DNA of 64,000 nucleotides from Catonella morbi ATCC 51271 (GTDB taxonomy: Bacteria > Bacillota > Clostridia > Lachnospirales > Lachnospiraceae), in the NCBI RefSeq assembly GCF_000160035.2, contig NZ_KI535367.1, positions 310,001 through 374,000 of the forward strand. Reading direction: 5' to 3'. A program made the translations under genes and the position numbers. Positions 7,275-16,456 of this stretch are shown piece after piece. Position 1 is the stretch's first letter. The number at the start of each line of letters is the position of its first letter. The notes under the pieces were generated by a model that saw only the letters and a list, made by a program, of their open reading frames with translations, was not told the DNA's origin and ran no database searches.

Positions 7275-8546
7275 TTAGTTATCGTTGCGTTTTACTAACT
7301 TTGAGCTATCATAACCAAGGCTTTCAAGATAAGCAAAGACATTGTTTTCGTTTAGAATCACACGCTCTATATGATTTTTAGGAGACATAAGTTCTTCATA
7401 ATCAATAGGAGTAAACGGTTTTTCTTCTAAAACCATGTGATAAATGCAAACTATCATCATTCGTGCTATGGCAATGATTGCTTTCTTATGACCACGGCGT
7501 TTTTTAACTCGACCATATTTGATTGCAAAATAAGGCTGCTTTTTGCTCTTGATTGCTGCAAGTGCACATTGCACCATCATAGGCTTTAAGTAATCTCCTG
7601 CTTTTGAAATCCGCACAGACTTCTTTTTACCGGCTGACTCATTGTTAGTAGGTGAAAGCCCACACCATGAGCACAGGTGCTTTGCGTCATCAAAGATGCC
7701 CATATCTACACCTGTTTCGGCAAGAACGATTGTTGAACTTAGTTCGGTCATTCCGGGCATGGTAGAAACAAGTTCAACAAACTTGTAGTAAGGCTTCATC
7801 CTTACATAAAGCTCAACTTCAGATTGAGTAATCATGCCGTCAAGATACTCCAGATGGCTGCGGGCAAGTTCAAGCTTTTTAGCCTGATCAGATTCTATGT
7901 TGTACCCCCTGATTGCCTCAATGATTTCATCGGATTTAGCTTTTGCCCCTTTTTTAATAAGTTTGCGGACAGCTTTTTCATCAATGGAATCAGAAGTATG
8001 TGTAAGAAGATACGACATGATTTCTGTAGCTGTTTTGCCGAAAGGGTCAGACAGTACACTGGCAATGCCGACATTGGAAACAGTCATGCAGTTTTGTATG
8101 CGGTTTCTCTCAGAAGATTTCATACATACCAGTTTGAAGCGGTATCTTGCGATTTCGCGTAGCTGTCTGAAGTCTTTAGGGGGAATAAAAGAACATCTGA
8201 CAAGATCGAATTTGTAGAGGTCAGCAATCCATTTGGAGTCTTTTTTGTCAGTTTTCTTTCCCTTGATAGCTTTGACATATTTAGGATGGGTAAGGCAGAC
8301 TTCTATGTCATTCTCGAGATAATTAAAAATAGGAATCCAATATTTTCCAGTGGATTCCATACATACATGATAACAATTATTCTCGATCAGCCAGCTGTGA
8401 AATTTTCTAATATCTGAATTGAAGGTTGAAAAAGATTTCTGCCTGTACTCAGAGATTCCGTCAGCATTTGTGATTACGATGGTTGCAACGATAACATTTT
8501 TGTGGACATCAAGCCCACAGCAGATGGAGTATTTTAACTTCATCAT
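7275..8546 (-). CDS. IS110-family transposase (DEDD recombinase)
   Basis: The 423-aa protein has the two IS110 domains. The RuvC-like N-terminal part shows CGLDVHKN (first D), VCMESTGKYWIP (E) and KTDKKDSKWIADL (two D). The C-terminal transposase domain holds MPGMTELSSTIVLAETG and CSWCGLSPTNNESAGKKKSVRISKAGD with the catalytic serine region. No frameshift or stop is visible, so the element may be active. I chose the ATG at 8546 because GGTGGTG lies just upstream; an earlier in-frame start at 8612 would run through the predicted RNA. Confidence 0.93.
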   Translation of the reverse strand: MMKLKYSICCGLDVHKNVIVATIVITNADGISEYRQKSFSTFNSDIRKFHSWLIENNCYHVCMESTGKYWIPIFNYLENDIEVCLTHPKYVKAIKGKKTDKKDSKWIADLYKFDLVRCSFIPPKDFRQLREIARYRFKLVCMKSSERNRIQNCMTVSNVGIASVLSDPFGKTATEIMSYLLTHTSDSIDEKAVRKLIKKGAKAKSDEIIEAIRGYNIESDQAKKLELARSHLEYLDGMITQSEVELYVRMKPYYKFVELVSTMPGMTELSSTIVLAETGVDMGIFDDAKHLCSWCGLSPTNNESAGKKKSVRISKAGDYLKPMMVQCALAAIKSKKQPYFAIKYGRVKKRRGHKKAIIAIARMMIVCIYHMVLEEKPFTPIDYEELMSPKNHIERVILNENNVFAYLESLGYDSSKLVKRNDN

Positions 8547-8564
8547 AAGTATCACCACCTTAAT

Positions 8565-8750
8565 AAAAAAAGGATAGCAACATTGACTGTCATCCTGCGA
8601 CTGAATAAACATGGTTTATTACCAATGATAAGAGTCCGGGCTCAAAGTCCCACTTGTTTGTGCTTGTAAGGACGACGGCACATATAATTATACGGGGTCG
8701 AAAATAAATTCGCCACTCCTCCTCCCGTGCTCTGTAGTATATTGCTATCC
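8565..8750 (-). ncRNA. Candidate IS110 bridge RNA
   Basis: Read on the minus strand, a region of about 186 nt is closed by GGATAGCAA (8742-8750) and TTGCTATCC (8572-8580) and followed by seven T residues (8565-8571). Internal hairpins are visible, such as CGAA/TTCG near 8689-8702 and GGG/CCC near 8637-8650. Size and place, directly 5' of the transposase start, match the RNA that guides IS110 recombinases to donor and target DNA. The loops were not matched to the flanks. Confidence 0.5.
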
Positions 8751-8843
8751 TATATAAAGATTATAAGACAAAGCGAGGAGAGGCACAATATTTTTTCATA
8801 ACTTGTTTGTGCCTTGAGCGAAGCGAAAGGAATGGTAAAAACT

Positions 8844-9659
8844 ATGAAAGGTATCAAAAAAATGTGCCTGACAATCTTATCGTTTGTTGTAGTAATTACA
8901 GTATTTACAGCTTGTGGAAACAGTAAGGATAAAGAAAAAGCACAAGATTCGGTGAGCAAAGATTTAATTAAAAGCAATGTATCAGATGAAACAGCAATAA
9001 CTGAGAAAAATAACTTAAACACTACAGTAGATGCTGATGTAGCAAGGATAGATAGTTCAAATACTGAAAAATCATCTAAAAATAAAAGTGAAGTGAAAAA
9101 GATTCGAATGGTCAGGGTAGATGACAGGACGTATATGGATATGGGCTGTGCTCTAAGTGTATTAAAATGCGGTACCGCGGACGGGGAGATTCTTACAAAC
9201 AATGATGAGTATCCCGAAAAAAATGATGAATCTAATTTTGGTACAGGATATAAATATCAGAAAGCCGATATTAAATATTTATATGTGGATATAGATAATA
9301 AATGGCAGGTTTTTCAGGATATAGCAATAAGCTCTTTGGTAATACCTGAAGGTGTGGCACATTTTGAGGCGGAAATAATAGAAGGAGATAAGGAAAGAAT
9401 ATTAGTTAAAATTACAGATTTACCAAATGAATTTAACTATATTTTCGGAGATAAAAAGGCAGATGAAATAAAGCCTGTACAGATAACTCTTAAAGATTTA
9501 GGTGTATCCAATGGTATTAAAAATATAAAAAAAGATAAGTTACCGGGTAAAAGGATACAGGTATGGTTTAATGGTGAAATAAAGGGTGATAGGCCTGAGA
9601 TGTCAAATCCTATAGAATTGGGAGAAATATATGCAGTATTGGCTGCGGAGGAAAAATAA
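8844..9659 (+). CDS. Lipoprotein of unknown function
   Basis: From the ATG at 8844 the protein has 271 aa. It opens with MKGIKKMCLTILSFVVVITVFTACGN: positive start, hydrophobic stretch and a lipobox (FTAC), so it should be lipid-anchored on the outer face of the membrane. A serine/lysine/asparagine-rich linker follows, then a domain with no recognised family. The start is uncertain: in-frame TTG at 8814 and ATG at 8832 are possible, and AAAGGA lies 12 bases before 8844. The adjacent IS element may have separated it from its promoter. An inverted repeat (AGGCACAA at 8781, TTGTGCCT at 8807) lies just upstream. Confidence 0.75.
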   Translation: MKGIKKMCLTILSFVVVITVFTACGNSKDKEKAQDSVSKDLIKSNVSDETAITEKNNLNTTVDADVARIDSSNTEKSSKNKSEVKKIRMVRVDDRTYMDMGCALSVLKCGTADGEILTNNDEYPEKNDESNFGTGYKYQKADIKYLYVDIDNKWQVFQDIAISSLVIPEGVAHFEAEIIEGDKERILVKITDLPNEFNYIFGDKKADEIKPVQITLKDLGVSNGIKNIKKDKLPGKRIQVWFNGEIKGDRPEMSNPIELGEIYAVLAAEEK

Positions 9660-9739
9660 AGCGATACCGCTACTCTTAGCATTTTCTCCTTAACCAACAC
9701 TGCCTGCCGGAGAATGAAAAAACAAGAAATTATCTATTG

Positions 9740-9790
9740 CAAAAAAATCCCCAAGACTCCGTTGCTATCTAACATTAGTCTTGGGGGAAT
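9740..9790 (-). terminator. Terminator of the pnt operon
   Basis: TCCCCAAGACT (9748-9758) pairs with AGTCTTGGGG (9777-9786), and the minus strand continues into a T run (seven A at 9741-9747). It lies 13 bases beyond the pntB stop codon. Confidence 0.85.
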
Positions 9791-9798
9791 TTCATTTC

Positions 9799-11205
9799 TT
9801 AATCATCAAACTCACTTACAATAGCAGATACAGTCTGTTTTGCATCACCGTAAATCATAACTGTATTTTCCATAGTAAAGAGTGGGTTCTCTATGCCGGA
9901 GAAACCTGTTCCCTTACCACGCTTAAGTACGAATACTGTTCTTGCAAGGTGGGCATTGATGATAGGCATTCCATAAATAGGGCTGCTTTCATCATCAAGG
10001 GCCGCAGGGTTAACAACGTCATTTGCACCGATAACTATGGCTACATCAGTCATAGGCATCTGTGGATTCATTTCATCCGCTGTTTTGAGCTTCTCATAAG
10101 GAATATCGGCCTCTGCAAGAAGTACATTCATATGTCCCGGCATTCTTCCCGCAACAGGGTGGATAGCGAAGTTTACTTCAGCACCGTTATTTTCAAGCTT
10201 CTCCGTAAGCTCCTTAACGGCATGCTGAGCCTGAGCAACCGCCATACCGTAGCCCGGTATAAATACTACATTCTTAGCAGCTTCAAGAATCATATAGGCA
10301 TCTTCTGTAGAAATAGCCTTTGCCTCTCTTCCGTCACCCTTAGAGCCGCTTCCGCTTCCACCGCCAAAGCTTCCGAAGAGAAGACTGTAGAAGCTTCTGT
10401 TCATTGCTTTACACATTATAAGAGTAAGAATAAGTCCCGATGTACCCACAAGACAACCGGATACTACAAGCACCGTATTATTTATTGCAAAACCGGCAAA
10501 TGCTGCTGCAAGACCTGAAAGGGCATTCAGGAAAGAAATAATAACCGGCATATCTCCACCGCCGATGCACACTACCAGAGTAATACCTGCGATAAGATAT
10601 GTAGCTGTAACTAAAACTATACCATAGAAACCAAGCTGTGCATCTAAAAATGCGTACATTATTATTCCGACTACACCTGCAATTACCAGAATTCCGTTTA
10701 ATAAATTCTTTGCAGGGATAACCACCTGTTTCTTAAATAACTTGCCTGAAAGCTTGCCCCAGGCAACTACCGAACCTGTAAATGCAACCGCACCGATAGC
10801 AATAGTAAGTCCAAGAGTGATATCTGTAAATGCATCTGTTTTGGTTGCATCGGTTGACATATATTGGGCAATAGCCACAAGTAAAGAAGAAAGACCACCG
10901 AAGCCGTTAAAGAGAGCTACAAGCTCAGGCATACCTGTCATTTCAACCTTCTTTGACCAGACAGCACCGATAATTCCACCGATTAATATTGCCAGAACTA
11001 TATAAAAATATCCGTTTTTTAGAATATCATTATTCCAGGAACCAAGTACATCCTTTTCACACATTACGGTTACGGTTGCAATAAGCATACCTACCGCAGA
11101 CATAAAGTTTCCTTTTCTCGCTGTTTCTGCCTTACCGAGAAGCTTGATACCTCTGATAAAGAAGATGCAGGCTATCATATATGAAACCATTATTATGCTG
11201 TTCAT
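9799..11205 (-). CDS. pntB: NAD(P) transhydrogenase subunit beta
   Basis: The 468-aa protein carries the membrane domain (about nine hydrophobic segments, residues 1-265), then a glycine/serine linker FGGGSGSGSKGDGR and the NADP-binding domain III. Domain III has VVFIPGYGMAVAQAQHAVKEL near 313-333 and VIGANDVVNPAALDD near 395, typical of PntB. With PntAA and PntAB it forms the proton-translocating enzyme that passes hydride between NADH and NADP. Length and motifs are complete. It starts 23 bases after pntAB in an operon. Confidence 0.96.
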   Translation of the reverse strand: MNSIIMVSYMIACIFFIRGIKLLGKAETARKGNFMSAVGMLIATVTVMCEKDVLGSWNNDILKNGYFYIVLAILIGGIIGAVWSKKVEMTGMPELVALFNGFGGLSSLLVAIAQYMSTDATKTDAFTDITLGLTIAIGAVAFTGSVVAWGKLSGKLFKKQVVIPAKNLLNGILVIAGVVGIIMYAFLDAQLGFYGIVLVTATYLIAGITLVVCIGGGDMPVIISFLNALSGLAAAFAGFAINNTVLVVSGCLVGTSGLILTLIMCKAMNRSFYSLLFGSFGGGSGSGSKGDGREAKAISTEDAYMILEAAKNVVFIPGYGMAVAQAQHAVKELTEKLENNGAEVNFAIHPVAGRMPGHMNVLLAEADIPYEKLKTADEMNPQMPMTDVAIVIGANDVVNPAALDDESSPIYGMPIINAHLARTVFVLKRGKGTGFSGIENPLFTMENTVMIYGDAKQTVSAIVSEFDD

Positions 11206-11228
11206 TTAATCCTCCTTATTCTGCCCCA

Positions 11229-11504
11229 CTATTTCTTTTTCTTAAACATACCAAGCATTCTGTCTGTTACCATGTAACCACCGATTACATTGATAGTAGC
11301 AAATACAATGGCAAGGAAACCAAGAGCTGTACCTACAGGTCCCTCGATATTTAAAGCAGTAACTGTTATCGCACCAACTATGGTTATACCTGAAATTGCG
11401 TTAGTTCCCGACATAAGCGGTGTATGAAGCTGTGAAGGCACCTTTGCAATAAGCTCAACTCCGAGGAAACCTGCAATTACAAATACGAATATAAGCATTA
11501 TCAT
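11229..11504 (-). CDS. pntAB: NAD(P) transhydrogenase subunit alpha, membrane part
   Basis: The 91-aa protein has three hydrophobic segments and the motif PSQLHTPLMSGTNAISGITIVGA, which is the conserved opening of the alpha-subunit membrane domain. Here the alpha subunit is split into soluble and membrane proteins, as in Rhodospirillum and many Gram-positives. The last segment ends MLGMFKKKK. It lies 18 bases after pntAA and 23 before pntB, in the usual order. Confidence 0.95.
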   Translation of the reverse strand: MIMLIFVFVIAGFLGVELIAKVPSQLHTPLMSGTNAISGITIVGAITVTALNIEGPVGTALGFLAIVFATINVIGGYMVTDRMLGMFKKKK

Positions 11505-11522
11505 AATCTGTATTTCCTTTCT

Positions 11523-12644
11523 TTATATGAATCTCTCGTGAATTATTTTTCCGTTCTGAGTCAGGAGACAACCCTTCATTATCTCATCTTCAAGATTAAC
11601 TACAAGTTCATTCTTCTCTTTATCATGGAAATGAGTTAAAAATGCACTGATATTACCCGAAAGCATAAGAGAAGCATCAAAAGCCACCTGTCTCTCAAGC
11701 ATATCTCCTGACATAATGGTTACTCCATTTTCGGTAACTACATTTTCAAAAAGCTTAGAGCCTTCTACATTCCCGCCTGTTGAAACAGCCATGTCCACAA
11801 CGATTGAGCCCGGCTGCATACGGTCAAGCACATCCTTCTTTATAAGCACAGGTGCCTTTCTGCCGAATACCTTAGCGGTGGTAATAACCACATTTGCCTT
11901 CTCACACACCTTAGCCTGCGCTTCCTGCTGTTTTGCTATCTGTTCAGCTGTAAGCTCCTTCGCATACCCTTGTTCGGTCTGTCCCATTTCTCCAAGGTCA
12001 ATCTTTACAAAGTTCGCTCCGAGACTCCTTACCTGCTCCTCAACCACAGGTCTTGTATCAAAGGCATCTACCCTTGCACCGAGACGCTTTGCCGTAGCTA
12101 TAGCTTGAAGACCGGCTACTCCTACACCTATAATAAATACCTTGGCAGGTGAAATAGTACCTGCAGGTGTCATCATCATAGGAAAAATCTTAGGAAGCTT
12201 GGCAGCCGCATTAAGTACAGCTACATAACCTGCAAGGGAAGCCTGTGAAGACTGTACATCCATCTTCTGAGCAAGAGTGGTTCTTGGTATCATTTCAAGG
12301 GAAACTGCCTGAATACCGTCACTTGCAAACTTATTTAATAACTCCTTTTCATTAAACGGATCTAAGTAGCTTAAATGCAGGGTATCCTTCTTCAATCCCT
12401 CTGTACTCTCAGGTTTTAAAATACGTACAACTATCTCACTGTCAGCGTATCCCGCCTCATTACTTGCTACAATCTCAGCTCCCGCTTCTTTGTAAGCTTC
12501 GTCTGAAAAACCTGATTTAATCCCTGCACCGCTGACAACCTTAAAGGAGAATCCCATTCCGATAAGCTTCTTAATGTCGGCAGGTACCATAGCTACTCTG
12601 GTTTCCAGAGCATCAGATTCTTTACAAATCAATACCTTCTTCAT
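11523..12644 (-). CDS. pntAA: NAD(P) transhydrogenase subunit alpha, NAD-binding part
   Basis: The 373-aa soluble domain I resembles alanine dehydrogenase. It opens with MKKVLICKESDALETRVAMVPADIKKLIGMGF, has the NAD-binding VFIIGVGVAGLQAIATAKRLGARVDAFDTRP near residues 169-199 and RSLGANFVKIDL. The mobile loop and the closing domain are present, and the length is normal. It is the first gene of the operon and has a strong promoter at 12714-12742. AAAGGGTG lies upstream of the ATG. Confidence 0.96.
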   Translation of the reverse strand: MKKVLICKESDALETRVAMVPADIKKLIGMGFSFKVVSGAGIKSGFSDEAYKEAGAEIVASNEAGYADSEIVVRILKPESTEGLKKDTLHLSYLDPFNEKELLNKFASDGIQAVSLEMIPRTTLAQKMDVQSSQASLAGYVAVLNAAAKLPKIFPMMMTPAGTISPAKVFIIGVGVAGLQAIATAKRLGARVDAFDTRPVVEEQVRSLGANFVKIDLGEMGQTEQGYAKELTAEQIAKQQEAQAKVCEKANVVITTAKVFGRKAPVLIKKDVLDRMQPGSIVVDMAVSTGGNVEGSKLFENVVTENGVTIMSGDMLERQVAFDASLMLSGNISAFLTHFHDKEKNELVVNLEDEIMKGCLLTQNGKIIHERFI

Positions 12645-12713
12645 CTTGTCACCCTTTCTTATAATGTGTTAAAATCAAACATAAGTTATGTCTGAGCTTA
12701 TTTTCTTGTCGAT

Positions 12714-12742
12714 AGTATACAATAATACATTTTATATTGCAA
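12714..12742 (-). promoter_or_regulatory. Promoter of the pnt operon
   Basis: TTGCAA (12737-12742) and TATACT (12714-12719) are 17 bases apart on the minus strand, about 70 bases before pntAA. The same pair of boxes with the same spacing is found before crcB. Confidence 0.65.
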
Positions 12743-13037
12743 CAATTCCCACTTATTTAATAGGTAATGTAATTTTTTATAATTTTCTTATAGTATACTA
12801 TTTTGTTAAACTGTCATATTAATTTAGGTTTATAAAATTATTTTTGTTTATTTTTTAACATTCTTAATTATCTTCTTAGTTTCTATATATTACAATCTAC
12901 AATTCAGTGGTTAGTTATAGCTAACATTTTTACTTTTATGTTTTTACCTTTGTAATTTTTTATATAGAATTTTTTATTTAATTTTATATAATTTTAGTGT
13001 ATAATAGTGAAAAACTATGTCATATAATAACTAATCA
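12743..13037. other. AT-rich intergenic region
   Basis: No gene is visible. The stretch is extremely AT-rich with many T and A tracts. A weak hairpin (GTTAG at 12910, CTAAC at 12921) followed by ATTTTTAC may act as a plus-strand terminator. Two TATAAT boxes, at 13000-13005 and 13023-13028, could start the structured element that follows; no good -35 box was found. Confidence 0.5.
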
Positions 13038-13205
13038 CCAATTATTCATATCATCGGTCACAAATCTCTTATTCTGCATGCTACAGTAGGATAAACAGTT
13101 TTCGTTCTGTGACTACGGGGATATTGCCGGACATCTGTAAAATATTGTAATTTGGGGTCTGCGGCTTGATTAGGATAATTCCAATATGTTTAGTGAATAA
13201 TTTGG
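13038..13205 (+). ncRNA. Structured intergenic element, copy A (candidate RNA)
   Basis: This region of about 168 nt aligns over its whole length with 33698-33870 on the minus strand. Shared blocks are ACAGTAGGATAAA (13083-13095), CTGTGACTA, CATCTGTAAAATAT (13132-13145) and GTGAATAATTTG at the end. Its ends pair (CCAATTATTCA with TGAATAATTTGG), GTCACA pairs with TGTGAC inside, and a GC-rich hairpin lies at 13115-13130. It sits 34 bases before the next gene on the same strand, so it could be a leader element or a separate RNA. I could not match it to a known RNA family. Confidence 0.6.
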
Positions 13206-13238
13206 GTAAAATTATATAGGCACCAAGGGGGTATACAT

Positions 13239-13553
13239 ATGTTTCTTAAATTTAACTGTTTTTCAGAAGGTAATACAGAATCTACAGAAATTTGCTTATT
13301 TCAGGGAATAAGATTCAATAAAATCGGTTTTTCCGTAATTTCAACAGAACATGTCAAACATGACTATCTTTTACCTATGGATAATTCTTCCTATGATAAC
13401 TTCTTAAAAATGCTTGAAAAGGCTATTGCCGCCAATGCAAACATTGCAGAAATCACAGGCGGACATGTATACAGGGTTGTTAAAGGAAGCTTTTTAAACA
13501 TAAAAGAAGCTAAGTCCGCTAATTTTGGTCTCAGAATTTTGGATATTAAGTAA
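13239..13553 (+). CDS. Uncharacterised 104-aa protein
   Basis: The protein starts MFLKFNCFSEGNTESTEICLFQGIRFNKIGFSVIS and ends ANFGLRILDIK. It looks like a compact soluble alpha/beta protein with no signal peptide or membrane segment. I do not recognise its family. AGGGGG lies 9 bases upstream of the ATG. Its stop codon is 2 bases before the start of a GNAT acetyltransferase gene, so the two are likely translated from one transcript. The structured element copy A precedes it. Confidence 0.75.
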   Translation: MFLKFNCFSEGNTESTEICLFQGIRFNKIGFSVISTEHVKHDYLLPMDNSSYDNFLKMLEKAIAANANIAEITGGHVYRVVKGSFLNIKEAKSANFGLRILDIK

Positions 13554-13555
13554 TT

Positions 13556-14122
13556 ATGATGCTTGAATTGGAAAGTACCCGGCTTGTTTTACGTGCATTA
13601 ACTCAGAAATATGCACCCAATGTATGCGAGTTCTATGAAAAAAATTATAACCGACTTGCACTTTGGGAACCAAATCTCTCCAAGCAATTTCTTTTAACAG
13701 ATGCAATGGAAAAATTTATGAAGGCGGGTTTTAAGAATACTCTTTTAGGAAACAGTATCAGGTATTGGTTTTCTTTTAAGAACTCTCCCGATAAACTTAT
13801 CGGTGCAGTCAACTTTCAAGACATAAAAAGAGGAGCCTTCAAATCTTGCCAGATAGGTTACAAAATAGATAAGGACTGTTCAGGTCTTGGTTTAACTACA
13901 GAGGCGGTGAGTTGTGCAATTTCTTCATTATTTGCAAATGAAGGATTGCATAGGATAGAAGCTCTTATCGCCACAGATAATGTTTCGTCCATTAAGCTGG
14001 CAGAAAAACTTGGATTTTTACGTGAAGGTATAAGCCGCGAATGCGTAAATATTAATTCTGAATGGAAAGACTGCTATCAATATTCACTCCTGAACGGAGA
14101 GCTAAACAATAAGGTACTGTAG
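13556..14122 (+). CDS. GNAT family N-acetyltransferase (RimJ/RimL type)
   Basis: The 188-aa protein opens with MLELESTRLVLRAL, the usual first strand of RimJ/RimL acetyltransferases. The acetyl-CoA loop corresponds to SCQIGYKIDKDCSGLGLTTEAV near residues 101-122, and IEALIATDNVSSIKLAEKLGFLREG gives the conserved asparagine and end of the fold. The enzyme likely acetylates an N-terminal amine of a protein or a small molecule. The stop codon lies inside the following terminator stem. Confidence 0.88.
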   Translation: MMLELESTRLVLRALTQKYAPNVCEFYEKNYNRLALWEPNLSKQFLLTDAMEKFMKAGFKNTLLGNSIRYWFSFKNSPDKLIGAVNFQDIKRGAFKSCQIGYKIDKDCSGLGLTTEAVSCAISSLFANEGLHRIEALIATDNVSSIKLAEKLGFLREGISRECVNINSEWKDCYQYSLLNGELNNKVL

Positions 14123-14154
14123 AATTATTTATATTCCACAGTACCTTTTATTTT
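14111..14154 (+). terminator. Terminator overlapping the acetyltransferase stop codon
   Basis: AAGGTACTGT (14111-14120) pairs perfectly with ACAGTACCTT (14138-14147) and is followed by TTATTTTAT. The stop codon TAG at 14120-14122 overlaps the left stem. The A-rich left flank may also stop minus-strand transcription. Confidence 0.85.
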
Positions 14155-14179
14155 ATATTATTTTAGAAATCAATTATCA

Positions 14180-16312
14180 TTACAATGTAAACTTAGATAC
14201 TTCGCTCTGAAGTTCCATTGCAATATTTGCAAGATTTTCACTTGCCTGCGAAATATCCGCAATAGACTGTACCTGAGTATCTACATTAGCGGCAGCCTCT
14301 TCCGTGGTAGCAGCATTTTCTTCAGCTATGGCAGAAAGATTTTCAACCACCTTAATTACATTACTGTTCTCAGCCTCAATAGTTTTCGAAGAACTATTAA
14401 TTTCCTTGACAATAACCTTTGAGTTTTCAACAGCTGTTGAAATCTCTTCAAATTTCTCACTGGTTTCAGCCACCTTTTTACTCTGCTCTATAACCATCTT
14501 GTTTGAGTCTTCCATCATGTCAACAGCTGACTCAGCCTTAACCTTAAGCTCTTCAATAACGCCTCTGATTTCACTGGTAAACCCTGCACTCTGTTCAGCA
14601 AGCTTTCTTATCTCATCAGCAACTACCGCAAATCCCTTTCCTGCCTCACCGGCTCTGGCCGCTTCAATAGCCGCATTAAGAGCAAGAAGATTTGTCTGGT
14701 CGGAAATAGACTGTATCATTTCAGAAGCACTTGATATCTTCTCTGTTGCCTGACTTGTTTCATCTATCACCTGGCTAACCTTGGTTGAAATTTCTCTATT
14801 CTCATCTGAAATTTTGATAAGTTCTTTAAGAGTAGCATTACCTTCGTTCTTGCACTTATCAATAGTTTCTGTTGCAGTTGCAAGCTCATGCAGTGTCTCA
14901 ATCATCTCACCAAGAAGTGTGTTAGAGGTATCAACCGACTGTGCCGCACTTTGAGTATCCTGTGCCTGGCCAGTAGCCCCATCGGCTATATTGGTAACTG
15001 CCGTTGACACTTCGTTTGCCATCTCAGATGTTGCCTGAGCAGTTGCAGTAAGCTCTTCAGCAGTTGCTGCTGTATTCTGAGCATGTGAGTTAATATTCGA
15101 AACAATTTCAGTAAGATTTGATACCATAAGCCTTATGGCTCTTGTCATTTCACCAATCTCATCCTTATTCTCTCTATACTTTGCAAGCAACTCTCTCTCT
15201 TCAGAGGTATCAAGATTATAATTAGATAATTTGGATATAGCTTTATTTATAACTGCTATTGGTATTGCAATAAAGTTTCTGATTAAGAAGAAGATTACAA
15301 CTCCTATACCAATTATAGTAATAATATTAAGAATTATATTGGCATACATATTAACAACGGCATCATGGGTAAAGTACGACATTGAAGATATGGCTGCAAT
15401 TACCCAGTGTGTATCAGTTCCTTCAACTGAAACCGGTACAAGCATATACTGCGATTCTTTTCCGGTTGTCATAGACTTAAATACATCAAGACTCTCATTT
15501 CCTGCCTTAGCCGATTCAAACATGCTCTGTATTGCAGGCATCTTTGAAATAACATTCTGCATGATTAACTCTGTATTCATTGAGTGAGCTGCTATAGTTC
15601 CATCATCTGATATTAATGCAGTAAAATTATCTGCACCGTTTGAAGGCTCCTGTGCAAGCTCCTCAGACAGGCCTGAGAGATCAATGTCTACGTTTATGGC
15701 TGCCACAAGCTTACCGTCATACTTTATAGGAAAACCATAGGTTGTAATTATCTTATCACCCTGCTTATATGGATCAAGAACTATACTTTTACCTGCTGAC
15801 ATTACGTTTGTATACCAAGGACTGCCAACATGGTCATCGGTAAGGTCTACACCATCCTTAGTTACATATACAGATAATGCACCACTCTTATTACCATTCT
15901 TATTAGCATACTTTGCAGCCTTGCCGTCAAATGCATTTGGCTCAAAGAAAACACCTACTCCCTCAATGCTTTCACTATCTTCAATCACATTTTTAAGAGC
16001 GTCAATTATCACCTGTCTCTTTCTATCCTGTTTCTTATGGTTCATCATTTCTGAAACAACCACTGAGTTGATACCTACTGCAGCCTGATGGGCAGATGTA
16101 AAATCTTTTTCCATACCCTTGGCTATTTTCTTTGCTCTCTCAAGTGCAGTGCTCTTTCTGTCCGTAAGATTAGTATTATAAGTGTGAACTGCATCATACG
16201 CAGTTTTTGCACCAAGAACCACAAGAAGTAATACTGCAATAATAAGACTTAACTTTACACCAACACTTTTAACTGCCGGACCTTTAGAAACTTTCTGATT
16301 TTGTTTCATCAA
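14180..16312 (-). CDS. Methyl-accepting chemotaxis protein with Cache-type sensor
   Basis: The 710-aa receptor has one membrane segment near residues 24-44, an extracellular sensor of about 275 aa ([22 protein letters not shown] and [28 protein letters not shown] are typical of double Cache domains), a second segment near 325-347, a HAMP-like linker and the signalling domain. The hairpin tip, [23 protein letters not shown], where CheA and CheW bind, is complete. The ligand is unknown; Cache receptors often sense amino or organic acids. GGGAGG lies upstream, and a SigA promoter is at 16361-16389. Confidence 0.96.
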   Translation of the reverse strand: MMKQNQKVSKGPAVKSVGVKLSLIIAVLLLVVLGAKTAYDAVHTYNTNLTDRKSTALERAKKIAKGMEKDFTSAHQAAVGINSVVVSEMMNHKKQDRKRQVIIDALKNVIEDSESIEGVGVFFEPNAFDGKAAKYANKNGNKSGALSVYVTKDGVDLTDDHVGSPWYTNVMSAGKSIVLDPYKQGDKIITTYGFPIKYDGKLVAAINVDIDLSGLSEELAQEPSNGADNFTALISDDGTIAAHSMNTELIMQNVISKMPAIQSMFESAKAGNESLDVFKSMTTGKESQYMLVPVSVEGTDTHWVIAAISSMSYFTHDAVVNMYANIILNIITIIGIGVVIFFLIRNFIAIPIAVINKAISKLSNYNLDTSEERELLAKYRENKDEIGEMTRAIRLMVSNLTEIVSNINSHAQNTAATAEELTATAQATSEMANEVSTAVTNIADGATGQAQDTQSAAQSVDTSNTLLGEMIETLHELATATETIDKCKNEGNATLKELIKISDENREISTKVSQVIDETSQATEKISSASEMIQSISDQTNLLALNAAIEAARAGEAGKGFAVVADEIRKLAEQSAGFTSEIRGVIEELKVKAESAVDMMEDSNKMVIEQSKKVAETSEKFEEISTAVENSKVIVKEINSSSKTIEAENSNVIKVVENLSAIAEENAATTEEAAANVDTQVQSIADISQASENLANIAMELQSEVSKFTL

Positions 16313-16360
16313 AGTTATCCTCCCATTTATATTTGTCCAAAATAACTACCAAACAGTTTA

Positions 16361-16389
16361 ATTCTACTATCAGTGGCATAATTTTTCAA
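16361..16389 (-). promoter_or_regulatory. SigA promoter of the chemotaxis receptor gene
   Basis: TTGAAA (16384-16389) and TAGAAT (16361-16366) have a 17-base spacer on the minus strand, about 50 bases before the start codon. No sigma-D motif as good as those of the flagellar locus was found here. Confidence 0.6.
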
Positions 16390-16456
16390 GTTTTCTTCTA
16401 TCTTTCGTCATTTTTTCGTAAGCAACTTTATTTTATAGTAATTAATTTGTAAGTTT

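Larger units (their letters stand above)
7222..8757 (-). mobile_element. IS110-family insertion sequence (ends estimated)
   Basis: One transposase gene with about 210 bases of noncoding DNA upstream and 50 downstream forms a unit of about 1.53 kb, a normal IS110 size. The ends are not certain because IS110 elements usually lack terminal inverted repeats. I placed them at a shared TATATAA found at 7222-7228 and 8751-8757. The long noncoding 5' side is typical of the IS110 group, in which that side encodes the bridge RNA. Confidence 0.6.

Noticed and set aside
8750-9202. 150-aa minus-strand frame over the lipoprotein start
   Set aside because: The plus strand has a clear lipoprotein signal; the minus frame has no ribosome site and is rich in phenylalanine and serine as expected for a shadow.
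9781-10518. 245-aa open frame opposite pntB
   Set aside because: pntB has conserved motifs throughout; the opposite frame has no family features and starts inside the terminator.
13038-13205. 6S RNA, T-box or other known RNA for the two-copy element
   Set aside because: Paired ends and size resemble 6S RNA, but no sequence match could be recalled and two copies in leader positions are not typical. T-box and common riboswitch core sequences are absent. Left as unknown.
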